A stretch of 64,000 nt of DNA. Origin: Pseudofabraea citricarpa. Its lineage: Eukaryota; Ascomycota; Leotiomycetes; Helotiales; Dermateaceae. Positions 23,448 to 33,287 of this stretch are shown here, in pieces. Under the pieces are notes generated by a model. The model ran no database searches, had not been told where the DNA came from, and was given only the letters and a program-made list of their open reading frames with translations. Numbering within the stretch: position 1 is the first letter of the stretch; every line of letters begins with the position of its first letter. The translations under genes and the position numbers were made by a program. Where the stretch lies: contig JAPWGK010000037.1 of the NCBI GenBank assembly GCA_029641185.1, positions 62,001 to 126,000 of the forward strand. Reading direction: 5' to 3'.

Positions 23448-24041
23448 TTTTGTGTTGAATATCTGAATTAGTTCTGTGGAAGAATGTAGGTCGAACGAAT
23501 GCTTGGTGCTGAGTTAGGACGTAAGTTTTACGTGCCATCTTATATGATTTTCAAGGACCAACTGTTCAGTGCTTTGTTGCTTGTTATCATTTTGAAGTGC
23601 AATTAGTGGCGCATCAAAATGTCGTATTCCGGACAGTAACAGATAAAGGAATGAGATATTCATAACAAAGAACAGGTCTGAAGGTGACCAAATCAAGAAC
23701 GGCTGGGTTATTTGCAACAAAGAACAGGTCTGAAAGTGACCGAAACAAGGCATACTGGGCTTTTGCAACAAAGAATAGGTCTGACAGTGAACGAAACAAG
23801 AACTCATCCGTTACCTATATAAAAAAAGAAGGAAGCGGAGCCGTCTGCGAGAAAGAAGAGCTGTTTAGCACTTTACTACTATTTATTTACCCAGCCAGCT
23901 CTTGAGGTACAAGCGGATACATCGATAAGATTTCCATCTAGAACCTAGCAAAAGTTAAAACGAAAACTATAATCATCCCAGCGCCTCAAGTAGGACAAAG
24001 TAGAAATATTTGTGGTCAAGAATTTTCACTACATCTGAGCG
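23448..24041. other. Divergent intergenic with a minisatellite
   Basis: This is the shared upstream region of the DUF6590 gene (minus) and the coiled-coil orphan (plus). Its main content is the minisatellite at 23664-23803. Confidence 0.55.
23664..23803 (+). repeat. Three-copy 51-52 bp minisatellite
   Basis: Copies start with AACAAAGAA(C/T)AGGTCTGA at 23664, 23716 and 23767 and share GTGACCGAAACAAG-like ends. They lie in the divergent intergenic region and are not part of a gene. Confidence 0.85.
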
Positions 24042-25685
24042 ATGGATAATTTTCTTTTTCGCACTGTTCAAGTTGGCATACTTGATAGGATAAGAACATT
24101 TTGGGAGGAAGAGATAGGATTACAAAATACTGGCAGACTTCTACCACCGGATATACGTCCACAGCAATATCAGGAAGCGCAGCCTCCTAATTTAGAGACT
24201 CCCAAGGAAGAGCAAGAATCAACAGTTCAACTATCGATTGTTGCGCCTATGGAAATTTTTGCATATGATGATATTATACCTGAGGTTCCAGGTGCAGACT
24301 CATCAAATGATTTCAAAATCATGGAGGAATCCTCTGCCCTTGCCGACGAGTCTAGATTCGAGCAGGAATGTCAATACGGACAAGACAGAATTTTTTTCCA
24401 ACCGCTAAATATCACCCACGGGGAAATTATGGCTCCGATTGAAGCAGGATCTCCGAAAATTCTCAGGTATCACGATGGGGAGGGAGAAGTCTGCTCGGCT
24501 GTTGCACTCACAAGGCCGATGCTCTACCGGTGGAAGGAAGTTATGCAAGGCGAGGATATAGTCAAATCGCTGAAAACACAAATAGACGCCGCAGATTATG
24601 AGATTGAAATGATGTCAAAAAGAATGGCGGAAATCGGTCAAATAGCTGTTAATCTACCGCAAGAAGCGACGGCTGATATCGACCCAGTGAAATTTCTGCA
24701 AGAGGCTATCGTAGAGATGGAGATTCTTGAGTCTCAGTCGGAAAAGCTTAAGTATCAGAAAGAAATATCAGAAGAAAGGTTGAAGAAGGCATGTTCAGAT
24801 CTAAACGGCCTGAAAAGCATACTATATCGATACTGGAAGCAGACTTTAGGCGAGAATGGACTACTGGAGGATGACGAGAAGGAGCAGGAGAACACTCAAG
24901 AATATGCGAATGCCATCCCAGTTATGGAACAATATCCCTCTCAGGAGAACATTCAAGAATATGCGAATGCCATCCCAGTTATGGAACAATATCCCTCTCA
25001 GGAGAACATTCAAGCATATCAAAATCCCATCCCAGTTATGGGACAATATCCCTACCAAGGATCCCTTCCAGCAATGCAATTCGCAGAACCCACGCCCAGT
25101 GAGATCGAACAACGGGAACTAGAAGAAGCACAAGAAGCAGCAAGGGATATCGTCCACAATCGTCAATGCAGCCTCCTTGACGCTCGAATGAAGATCGACA
25201 ATTGGGAACCTTTCTATGACGAACAATACCAGCGTTATCGCGAATGGGTAAGCCAAGGCAACAAGAGCGACAAAACAAATTTTGACCGAAATCTATTGCA
25301 GAACCAAATGGGATGCATCCAAAAGGTTCGGCAGGCTGAAGAAGCACTCAACGCTGCTCGGGAGCACGCCAAATATGTGGGGTTGTTTTTATATGCCGAA
25401 AGCCAAGAATCAGGCTTCGTGGACGATGTTAACGATGGATACCGAGAGTCGTTGGAGGCACAGATCATTGCGCAGTGTGATCGTGAAGCCATTAACAGAT
25501 GGTTGGATAATGAGCAGTCAGAAAAATCTGCTGACTGTGATGAGTGGAACATGAAGGAAGTTGATGTATCTGACAGTGTGAGCCTAGTTGCTCTAGGAAA
25601 AGATAGACGGAGAATCGATACTTGGAGGTCGTTGTGCGATGAGTTGCTGACCCAAATCCCGGAGGATATGGGTGCACAGGATTAA
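24042..25685 (+). CDS. Orphan acidic coiled-coil protein with a 19-residue tandem repeat
   Basis: A single uninterrupted frame of 547 residues starts from ATG. I recognise no domain. The protein is acidic and Glu/Gln-rich. Residues about 165-270 are predicted by eye to form a coiled coil (QGEDIVKSLKTQIDAADYEI onward). A 19-residue unit (QEYANAIPVMEQYPSQENI) occurs twice exactly and once diverged at about residues 286-342, and a second helical, Arg/Glu-rich segment follows (EIEQRELEEAQEAARDI). There is no signal peptide or membrane segment. Codon use and an intact 1.6 kb frame argue for a real gene. It sits between DUF6590-type genes in the accessory interval and is probably lineage-restricted. 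Function unknown. Confidence 0.65.
   Translation: MDNFLFRTVQVGILDRIRTFWEEEIGLQNTGRLLPPDIRPQQYQEAQPPNLETPKEEQESTVQLSIVAPMEIFAYDDIIPEVPGADSSNDFKIMEESSALADESRFEQECQYGQDRIFFQPLNITHGEIMAPIEAGSPKILRYHDGEGEVCSAVALTRPMLYRWKEVMQGEDIVKSLKTQIDAADYEIEMMSKRMAEIGQIAVNLPQEATADIDPVKFLQEAIVEMEILESQSEKLKYQKEISEERLKKACSDLNGLKSILYRYWKQTLGENGLLEDDEKEQENTQEYANAIPVMEQYPSQENIQEYANAIPVMEQYPSQENIQAYQNPIPVMGQYPYQGSLPAMQFAEPTPSEIEQRELEEAQEAARDIVHNRQCSLLDARMKIDNWEPFYDEQYQRYREWVSQGNKSDKTNFDRNLLQNQMGCIQKVRQAEEALNAAREHAKYVGLFLYAESQESGFVDDVNDGYRESLEAQIIAQCDREAINRWLDNEQSEKSADCDEWNMKEVDVSDSVSLVALGKDRRRIDTWRSLCDELLTQIPEDMGAQD
24897..25067 (+). repeat. 57-bp tandem repeat, three units, coding
   Basis: Units start with CAAG at 24897, 24954 and 25011. 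The first two are almost identical and the third is diverged. The unit length is 19 codons, so copy-number change keeps the frame. Confidence 0.9.
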
Positions 25686-27684
25686 AAGTTAGCAAATGGA
25701 TTACAGTTACAAAATTTTACATGTCAGACTGCCTTGATAATATTCTGCCTTGATGACGTTCTTCTTGCATAATATATTGAAATAAGACTGAAATTGATAT
25801 TACTATAAGGGAATTATAACTGATCTATTAACTAGTATTGCAGATGATTTTATTATCGCGTAACAGAGGAATTTAAATAACTCCCAAAAGGCACTATTTT
25901 CAGAGAAGAGAAACTAGCGTTTTTAAGAATTATAACCTTTTGACTTGATAAACTTAACTTGAAGTACAAGGGATAACGAACGGTCTATCCCTACATCCAG
26001 AGACGCACCCTATTACGAGATGAATTGATAGTTTTAGAATCACAAATATCTTCTTATCAATTCACAATATATCAATTGGGTTTTACTATTTCTCTATAAG
26101 AAGAAGACCTCTAAGTAATAAGAAAGAGACTGCGGTTGATAGCAAATGCGTTAGTAGAGCAATACTATTCAAAATTCCCAGCTTCGATCTTACATCCCAC
26201 AGTACCTATTCCGGACATTCAACACGAAAAACTTAGGAAGAATTGACGGTATTATGATAGCTTCAAAAATGAGTACCTACTATTGAGTCACCTGGAAGTA
26301 ACAGAATCGACCTTTTGTCTTTCTAAAAGCACAGAGCAACAGATATGCTGCATAGACATCTGACTAAGTCATGATATGAGAAGCAAGGCTCTGATAACCT
26401 CACGCCCTAGACAAGTTCCCTACTGTTCGCAATTCAATACACAATCTAGAGATACCATACGTTTCGCTGCCACCTAGCTGACATCAAAATCTGCGTGGTG
26501 GACACGAGGAGATTTCTGCGAGGACAATTTGTACAGGATATGTAGTTTCTTCAAGCGTATCGTAATATCGCTGAATAATTAGGTGGGGGGACCGAGAATT
26601 TCTTCCTTTTTCGTCTCAAGGATGAGAGATATTACAATGGAGAGTACCTTTCCCAGGGATCAGTGAACCATGTGAGTCGATCCTTATGGCCTCTTTGGAG
26701 AGCCTGGAAAAGACTGGGGCTATACGATCCATATCTTGAGTTTGCGGATACTCAGGGCAGGAAACTATGAACGAATCGCGTTCTAGAGCTGCGCCAGGTC
26801 TGGTCTATCATGCGAACAACAATCAATCGAGACATCCAACTTGCGTTCATGGTAGCAAAGGAGTGTTTCAATAACTTCGACGCATTGGATATGGCATTGA
26901 GCCTCCTAGCTTTCGAAAATCGCAAGTACCAGCCAACAACAACATCAATAACAAGAGTTAAGCGCATATCTCCAATCAATTCGGTTCTCGGTTTATTCTG
27001 TTAACAGTGGCATCTAAATTATCGAAGGAGACCCTGAAGATATTAATAAATATATCCCGGATTGGGGCCGCAAACAAGACGAGGTCCAATGATACTTCAT
27101 TGCAGTTGAACTAATAAATTTGCATAGTAAAAGTATCAATAAAGTGGGCCATGCCTTGTCTCGTAATATCGCTGGGTATTCAGTTGATCGAAGATATTTT
27201 TAAATATGGTTAAATAGGACTTTTGCCCAAATGGATTGCAGGAAGAGCAGGAATTGAGTAGAGGGCTACTTTTCTAAAATACAATCAATCTGAATAGCAG
27301 TTAACATCAATTAGTAGGGCTATCGCGTCCAAATATTCAAAGTCCCACGAAAACAACCGAGATGTCAAAGGCTGTCACCATTGGATGGATCCAACGCACA
27401 GTCTATCAGTTCGTGTACAGCTGCACCCCCCAAAATTCTGGCTGGAAGCCCAATTCATTTATCAGCGCTAAGCACACCTCTTACGTCCGTCAATTGCGAG
27501 GGTGTCGATTTATTAGAAGATTGTTGAGACACAAACGAGGGCGTGATGCAGAAGATGCTGTCCTGGTAGGAGGCAAACATGGAAGGCTCGCTTGCAACTG
27601 AACTCTATGACATCGCAACATGTTCCAATTGTACGAATACATGCAGAGATCTTCTTAACGCTTTTGGTGACTAATTAATGGGGC
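25686..27684. other. AT-rich intergenic with decayed coding fragments
   Basis: This 2 kb stretch has no intact gene. Between about 26600 and 27150 there are coding-like fragments broken by stops (listed separately). A short motif, GAGACGCACCC followed by TTACGAGA, at about 26002-26021 recurs in similar form at about 45750-45770. A 79-codon frame at 27362-27601 shows no family features. Confidence 0.45.
26610..27150 (+). pseudogene. Decayed protein-coding remnant, unrecognised family
   Basis: Three stretches read like protein but in different frames and with stops between them. One near 26620-26768 has RYYNGEYLSQGSVNH and LWPLWRAWKRLGLYDPYLEF. One at 26765-27003 has RQVWSIMRTTINRDIQLAF. One near 27020-27115 has EGDPEDINKYIPDWGRKQDE followed by a TGA. 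Order and orientation agree, which suggests one mutated gene. I cannot name the family. Confidence 0.35.
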
Positions 27685-28617
27685 CTAGTCGGAATAGTAA
27701 TAGTCGTAGTCCCAATCGTTGATGATGTCCCTACAGCTGGTCGGGCCGTCGTCAATCCAACGATCGTCTTCATCGGAATCCCAGCCGCCGTGTTCATCAA
27801 AATAGTCACGAGGAGGAGGAACATAATTCCACTCGTCCAAAATTCTATTCTGGTCTACACTCCACGGAGCTAACGTTCTATTTGGGCCGTGGGGTTGGTA
27901 CTCCGGTTTCTGAGACGCCTCGACGCGCTTCTTGGTTTCTTTGTTAACCAGGTCTCGCCACCTGTCGGTATTTAACTGGAATTTGCTCCACAACTCAGGG
28001 AGATACTGGACATCGCCAACACAATAAGATATGATTTCCTTGGGGATTGGGCGCTGTTTGAAAATTTTGTAGGAACCGCCATATTTGGGATTGAACAATC
28101 GCCCTCCTTTCTCTTTCGCCAGCTTCCAGCTTGTTAAATCGCTGCTGTATGGCATAAATTGCTCAATACACTTGGCTAGGCCGTTCAAATACTTTCTGGG
28201 ACTCGTAGTCTTCCTCGTAGCGCTCTCCATAAGCTGAACATCCTGCACTCCTTGTAGTGCGACGTCAAAGTGTGCAAATAAGGCATCCGAATCGTTACGA
28301 ACGTCAAAAAAGATCTTTGGGATCTTTTCGTCTTGGAAGATGTTCTTCAGCGTCTTCCCTTTGATGCCCGTGGCATTGAACGCTTGTGAGCCTAGCAAAT
28401 GGACATCGATAAGGCAGACGCGTATAGAGGGAATGCCTGTGTCAATCAAGGGGGTAAGGATGGAAAGTGAGCCCTCACGGCAAAGGTTCACGCCCTCAAG
28501 ATCAATATACATGGTTGGCTTGTACAATTATGGCGATGCATGTCGCAATATGAGCCAGTCGACCAGATCGCCAATCTGCTTTGTTGTGTTGATGATCTCT
28601 GTCTTGATATCCCTCAT
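27685..28617 (-). CDS. DEDD 3'-5' exonuclease (RNase D-like), in-frame TAA near the start
   Basis: The frame contains the three exonuclease motifs of the DnaQ/RNase D superfamily. Exo I is MYIDLEG with Asp and Glu, Exo II is FFDVRNDSDAL, and Exo III is YCVGDVQYL with Tyr and Asp. These residues bind two metal ions and remove nucleotides from 3' ends. The C-terminal 70 residues are acidic and Tyr/Asp-rich. The natural N-terminus is a problem. From the ATG at 28617 the frame reads MRDIKTEIINTTKQIGDLVD onward and then hits TAA at 28528-28530, five codons before the first ATG of the catalytic domain (28512). Either a nonsense mutation, a 45-bp intron with a weak GTCGAC donor, or an internal start explains it. 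From 28512 the protein would be 275 residues. Confidence 0.65.
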
Positions 28618-29655
28618 ACTTATGACAAGTAATTTCTAGCGTTCTCCCAGAGCCTCGTGGAGCGACCTTTTTGACAAAATAGTTTAAAGTCTCTAGTTCG
28701 CCGTGCCAGAAAGAAGATGGCCGAGGCAGCTGTCTGTCTGCTACACATGCACGTAATAAACTATCTGCACGCACGTGATGGGTTGGTTACTCAATATATT
28801 ACGGGTTTTACTGCAACTCAAATTATGAAGTTAACCCAGGATTCTTGATAACGACATATTTTCTCATTTGACGCAGACAACCACGGCGACCGTAAGATTA
28901 ACAAGAATTTCTCAGCATCTTGCCGAGGCTCAGAACCTGTCACATAACTGCGGAAGATAATGATGTTATTCGGAGATTCTGCACCAGGCAAAAGCTATAT
29001 ACCTACCTAGTAGGTAGCTGTCTGGCGTACACGTGATCCAAACCCTGATCATGACGCGATCGTAATTTTCAGAGTAGTCGGGGTTTGGACTATTAAGGAA
29101 TGGTTACACGACATAACTGACACAAAAATACGAGCAATTTTCAGTGGATTCACAAATTCAAAATCAAGTGAAATCAGAGTACCAATGGTTTGCCTCGCTA
29201 CGAGGCGCATCTCTGGATAAAAGGATACACATTAAGTAATTTCTGAGAGGTTTGGAACAGTATGTTCGAGAATTTAACGAAGCTGCTATATTTTTTTCTT
29301 GCAAATCATGCCACTATAGCTGACATTGATCTCAACTGCTTACATTTTCACAGCGTCACTGTAATATGAAAAACATGAAGTTTCACGTCACTCTAATAAT
29401 CGCTAACTCGAGATGCTCGCTTAGCGAATCTTTCAAAACTAGCTACCTAGGTACCTTTCCTACCTATCTACCCACGTAGCTGTTACCTGGGCTCAGAATA
29501 AAACAGTGCAGAATCAAATTAAGGATACGATGATATACGGATTTAAATAGAAAATGACACAAATTTAATGAAATGTAAGAAAAACATCTCTGCATACATA
29601 GATGCAATAACCACCAATCTGTTAAACCTGTAACTGTAATCTGAAAAGCAGCCCT
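28618..29655. other. Intergenic, AT-rich
   Basis: This holds the upstream region of the exonuclease and the 3' flank of the next DUF6590-type gene. It contains CACGTGAT at about 28773 and 29032, a palindrome CCTACCTAGTAGGTAG near 29001-29018, and TACCTAGGTACCTTT near 29444-29458. No gene is seen. Confidence 0.5.
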
Positions 29656-31098
29656 TTATTTCTTTCCTGGGCCATCTTCGTCATTCTTTTTGTTCGGCTG
29701 ATCATCTTTTTCAGTCGACTGAAGCTTTAGTATGTGCCAATGTCGTGGTGGTGTTAATGAGGATGATGGTGGTGGCACGCTGGGATCGGGTGTAAATAGT
29801 GCTTGTGGCGGGCCTGTTGTCCATGGTCCTGGTGGAACAAATCCCGGTGCTTGGTTTTGTGCTTTTGTTTGTTCTTGTGGCCCTCCTCGTCCCTGTCCAC
29901 CTGATCCTCCACCACCACCACCACCACCACCTCCACCTCCTCCTCCTCCTCCTCCTCCTCCTCCTCCTCCTCCTCCTCCTCCTCCTCCTCCTCCTCCTCC
30001 ACCACCATCATCATCATCATCATCATCTCCTTGTTGTGCTTGCTGTTGTGCTAGCAATTCTGCCTGTATGTTTGCCTGTACTTGTTCTTCTTCTCTTATC
30101 TGACTGAGGCGGTCTTGCGACATTTCATGCTGGACTCGGGAAGTATGTGGCAATAAGCGTACGGTTTTATCTTCGCTCCCATCCCAAGGTGGATCGTAAC
30201 TAGGCAGCTCATCGATCCGTCCTTCCTTGAGTAAGCACCATTTGACGAGCCTTATCACCCTGGCATAGTCCGGTTGGCCGATAGAACCCAAGACAATGAG
30301 CGGGATATTGTTCGACAAGTACACAGGTTGATTGAGAGACAAGTAGGCTACCTTGGACATGCGCCCAGTCTTGACGTTATCCCTATGTCGATTTCCCCTC
30401 ACCCAGATCAAGTCGTGTCCGCTTTCCGAAACAAAGTTCCTCTGATCTAGCCAATCTTCTTGATCTCGGATTTCCACGCAGTATTCAGGTCTTGTTCTTC
30501 CTTTGATCTTTCGAGAACTAAGAACAACGCGTGGAAACGTGCTCAATCCTACCCCGGAAGAGGTAAAGATAGGAAGTCCGATGAAATGCTCTGCATGCAG
30601 ACTAATTATCAGGTATTTTCTTGCTTTTGCTTGTACGATACCAGGGATAGTTTTGACGTAGTCGAAAGGTTTATCCACATTTTTGCTAACTTTTGATCTA
30701 TATTTGGATGTATCTGGAACATCCTTAATCCATGATGCCCATATAATCATCCCACGTCTCAAGGTGCCGGGAGTTTGTTTTGTTCGCATCCAGCCTGACA
30801 TTCCACTTCCCTCCCCACTGAAATCTTTCATTACATCAGCAAGAGAATTTTCTAGATCTCCAATTTCTGGATCCAACATGTCATCGTCGGACTCACCATT
30901 ATCGTTGTTATTGCCGCCGTTATCGTTGTTATTGCCGCCGTTATTGTTGTTGGGTCCAGAGCCCGGTCCATTCGGACCGCCATTGGAAGGCCCAGGTTGA
31001 TCACCTGAACCAAAAGGCTGGAATTCTTGCTTATCCTTGGGTACCTCTTTTGAACCTCTGTTGCCGCTTCCGGGAGTCTTCCTTCGATTTCTGGGCAT
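29656..31098 (-). CDS. DUF6590-type protein with a long poly-Gly tract
   Basis: A single frame of 480 residues starts from ATG. Residues 1-75 are disordered, with Asn/Gly runs in imperfect repeats (GGNNNDNGGNNNDNGE). The middle (about 110-315) is the family core: RRGMIIWASW, KARKYLIISLHAEHFIGLPI, then DLIWVRGNRHR...MSKVAYLSLNQPVYL, which aligns by eye with the neighbouring gene at 31630-32805 and more distantly with 22178-23447. Then come a Gln-rich stretch, seven Asp, about thirty consecutive Gly, and a Pro-rich tail ending in lysines. The Gly run comes from a (TCC)n microsatellite and is likely to vary between strains. Function unknown. Confidence 0.7.
   Translation of the reverse strand: MPRNRRKTPGSGNRGSKEVPKDKQEFQPFGSGDQPGPSNGGPNGPGSGPNNNNGGNNNDNGGNNNDNGESDDDMLDPEIGDLENSLADVMKDFSGEGSGMSGWMRTKQTPGTLRRGMIIWASWIKDVPDTSKYRSKVSKNVDKPFDYVKTIPGIVQAKARKYLIISLHAEHFIGLPIFTSSGVGLSTFPRVVLSSRKIKGRTRPEYCVEIRDQEDWLDQRNFVSESGHDLIWVRGNRHRDNVKTGRMSKVAYLSLNQPVYLSNNIPLIVLGSIGQPDYARVIRLVKWCLLKEGRIDELPSYDPPWDGSEDKTVRLLPHTSRVQHEMSQDRLSQIREEEQVQANIQAELLAQQQAQQGDDDDDDDGGGGGGGGGGGGGGGGGGGGGGGGGGGGGGGGGGSGGQGRGGPQEQTKAQNQAPGFVPPGPWTTGPPQALFTPDPSVPPPSSSLTPPRHWHILKLQSTEKDDQPNKKNDEDGPGKK
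29908..30026 (+). repeat. (CCA/TCC)n-(ATC)n microsatellite, coding on the minus strand
   Basis: This is a run of CCA/CCT/TCC units followed by ATC units. On the minus strand it encodes seven Asp then about thirty Gly in the DUF6590-type protein. The plus-strand poly-Pro and poly-Leu frames over it are shadows. Confidence 0.92.
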
Positions 31099-31629
31099 AG
31101 TTGCAACACTCCCACAGTGTTCGAGTGATTGTGTGTTGTCGTGCAGTCGTGCACGAGAGGCGTTGTGTACCGAAAAGATATCAAAATAGACTCGATAATT
31201 TTAAAGATACAATGCCGTTCTTTGCGTATCACAACGATGGTTAGAAAGAAGGCCATTTAAATGGTCTTTGAAGACCCAAAGAGATGCCAACAACAGAGCC
31301 TTTTCTTTTCGCAACAAAGGAGATAGCTAGAGATAGCCGGTATTGGAAAGTACAAACAAAGGCGTAACCCGGATGCAGCAATCAAGTGCACATAGCTTAA
31401 TTATGATCGAGACATAGTCACTGGTTTGAATGTATCTACTTATTTGATGATTGCTTCGAGTTCGAAATCAACATATAAAGAAAGGACAAAAGCAAAGAAA
31501 TAAATTAAGCGAAGCAGGACGCATCCAACCGACCCGGTAACGGCACAGAATGTCTCAGTCACAACACAAATATCCAAAAACACTAATATCACAAAAGTAA
31601 AATACTTGAACATGTTTCTTGGAGCGATT
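31099..31629. other. Intergenic between tandem DUF6590-type genes
   Basis: This is the upstream region of the 31098 gene and the downstream region of the 32805 gene, both on the minus strand. It is AT-rich, with no gene seen. Confidence 0.5.
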
Positions 31630-32805
31630 CTATTGCCTTGAAGACAACCTTTTCCCACCTTTCCTCCCAGCACCCTTCGCAACCCTGGATCCGATCACCC
31701 CATGAAGTTGGGGATAATGTACCGAGTCCTCGGTTCCTAGTTCTAACTCATTAAATTCTGGATCATCGAATTCCGAGTCCTCAAGGCCTATGAACTCGAT
31801 TTCTTGATCCTCAAATTCCGACTCATTGAGTTCTGGATCGGCGAATCCTGAATCATCTCCAAAGAGCTCTTCCTCATTTGAATCCATAGCACTGAATCTG
31901 ACTTGAAGCATAGATGCATTTCCTCCATGCCGATCCTGATCCGGTGGAGCATCAGGCCTGATATCCAGTGGAACAAATTTCTTTTTTTTGCCGCTTGACT
32001 TCTTGCCGCTTGACTTCTTGACGCTTGACTTGTTGGAACTTGGGGAACCTTTATTGCTAGGTGTACGACTTCGTGTGGGCTGCTTGCTCGCTGCGCTATT
32101 TTCAGCCGTTTTCGTCTCCGACTCTTTCCTTGACTCCTCGGGTATTCCTCCCAACGCCGGAAACGACGTGTTGTTGAGTACGCCTACATGCGACTCGCCG
32201 CCAAAAGGGTCCCAAAGGTATTTGATAAAGAGCTCTCTCAGACGGGTGAGATCCTCTTCAGCCACCTCGCCAAAGAACTCAACGAATTGCTTTATGTGGA
32301 TGTAGACGGCGAAGTTCAGGTGAACATATGCGCTTTTGCTCATGGACCCAAAGTTTCCCCAGACGGGTTTTTCGTCTTTTCGAGCTCGGTTCCTGTTTCC
32401 CCTGACATATATCATATCGTGCTTGCTTAGGTTCTCTTGAAATTTGGGATTATTCTGATCATCGAAGTCTCTGATTGCACAAAAGTTTTGTCTTTGCTCT
32501 TCCGGCACAGAGTTCAAGCCGGTTGCGTTTCGAGTCCTAATAGGAAGCGCGATAACATGCTGTGTCTGGACGCCTAGAATAACAAACTTTCGCCGTTTTG
32601 ACACGACACAGCCAAGGTGGGCGTAATATTGCATCGGGTGAACAATGGGAGTAATTACTGTTTGTTCACTTTGTGGCGTGTTGGGTTGGACGTTACATCC
32701 CGTGTGATCGGGCGCACACACAATTGCTCCTGGTTTCCAAAACTTCTTTTCGCGAAAATCCCATATATTGGTTGCCCTTAAACGGGCTGGTGGAGGTTGA
32801 GACAT
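31630..32805 (-). CDS. DUF6590-type protein, tandem paralogue
   Basis: A single frame of 391 residues from ATG. The core begins FWKPGAIVCAPDH, then RRKFVILGVQTQHVIALPIR, then CAIRDFDDQNN, then HDMIYVRGNRNRAR...SMSKSAYVHLNFAVYI, followed by a short helical end. The VRGNR-x-R...MSK-x-AY-x-x-LN block is shared with the adjacent gene at 29656-31098, so the two are tandem paralogues. The C-terminal half is different: a Lys/Ser-rich segment (KKSSGKKSSGKKKK) that could be a nuclear or nucleic-acid-binding signal, then acidic imperfect repeats of the type SEFDDPEFNELE. Function unknown. Confidence 0.7.
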   Translation of the reverse strand: MSQPPPARLRATNIWDFREKKFWKPGAIVCAPDHTGCNVQPNTPQSEQTVITPIVHPMQYYAHLGCVVSKRRKFVILGVQTQHVIALPIRTRNATGLNSVPEEQRQNFCAIRDFDDQNNPKFQENLSKHDMIYVRGNRNRARKDEKPVWGNFGSMSKSAYVHLNFAVYIHIKQFVEFFGEVAEEDLTRLRELFIKYLWDPFGGESHVGVLNNTSFPALGGIPEESRKESETKTAENSAASKQPTRSRTPSNKGSPSSNKSSVKKSSGKKSSGKKKKFVPLDIRPDAPPDQDRHGGNASMLQVRFSAMDSNEEELFGDDSGFADPELNESEFEDQEIEFIGLEDSEFDDPEFNELELGTEDSVHYPQLHGVIGSRVAKGAGRKGGKRLSSRQ

Positions 32806-33287
32806 CTTTGTAATGTTTGCCTTATCCGGAAATAGCTAGAAGAATTCGAAGATCCGCCTCAAGCCGGGTGGTTTGTAGATTACCAGTAGTTGACGAACTT
32901 GCAGCATTGGTCTACAGGAGGTTTCGCAATTGAAAAGAAGTTGGAAAAGTTTAGAAAATTATTGAAGTCGCAATAAGATAATGTGTTCTTTGCCGAAGTG
33001 AAACAAAACAAGAAATAGGAATGTGAGGTAGCATTTGAAGACATAGGCAAGACAAGCTGCTCAGAGGAGAAAGCCGATCTGAGGCCCAGAGTTAGCACTA
33101 CAAGTAAAATACTCCCTAACTCTTTTCCAAAATTTGAACATATCTTTTAATTCACATCTCCCACATGCTATAGTATATTTTTACCGGATGTCAAAACCTT
33201 CATAATTTTGATGATCTGGTTTTCTGACCTGTGGCTCGAATCGGCCCTTTCTTTCTCTGAAAGCGGAGTTACATTCCCAGTACCCAT
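32806..33287. other. Intergenic
   Basis: This is the upstream region of the DUF6590-type gene and the 3' flank of the ERCC1 homologue. A 72-codon minus frame is present without family features. Confidence 0.5.

Noticed and set aside
27362..27601. 79-codon plus-strand frame
   Set aside because: Arg-rich chance-like composition with no conserved motif or supporting context.
29732..30107. Poly-Pro and poly-His/Leu plus-strand frames
   Set aside because: They are shadows of the poly-Gly tract encoded on the minus strand.
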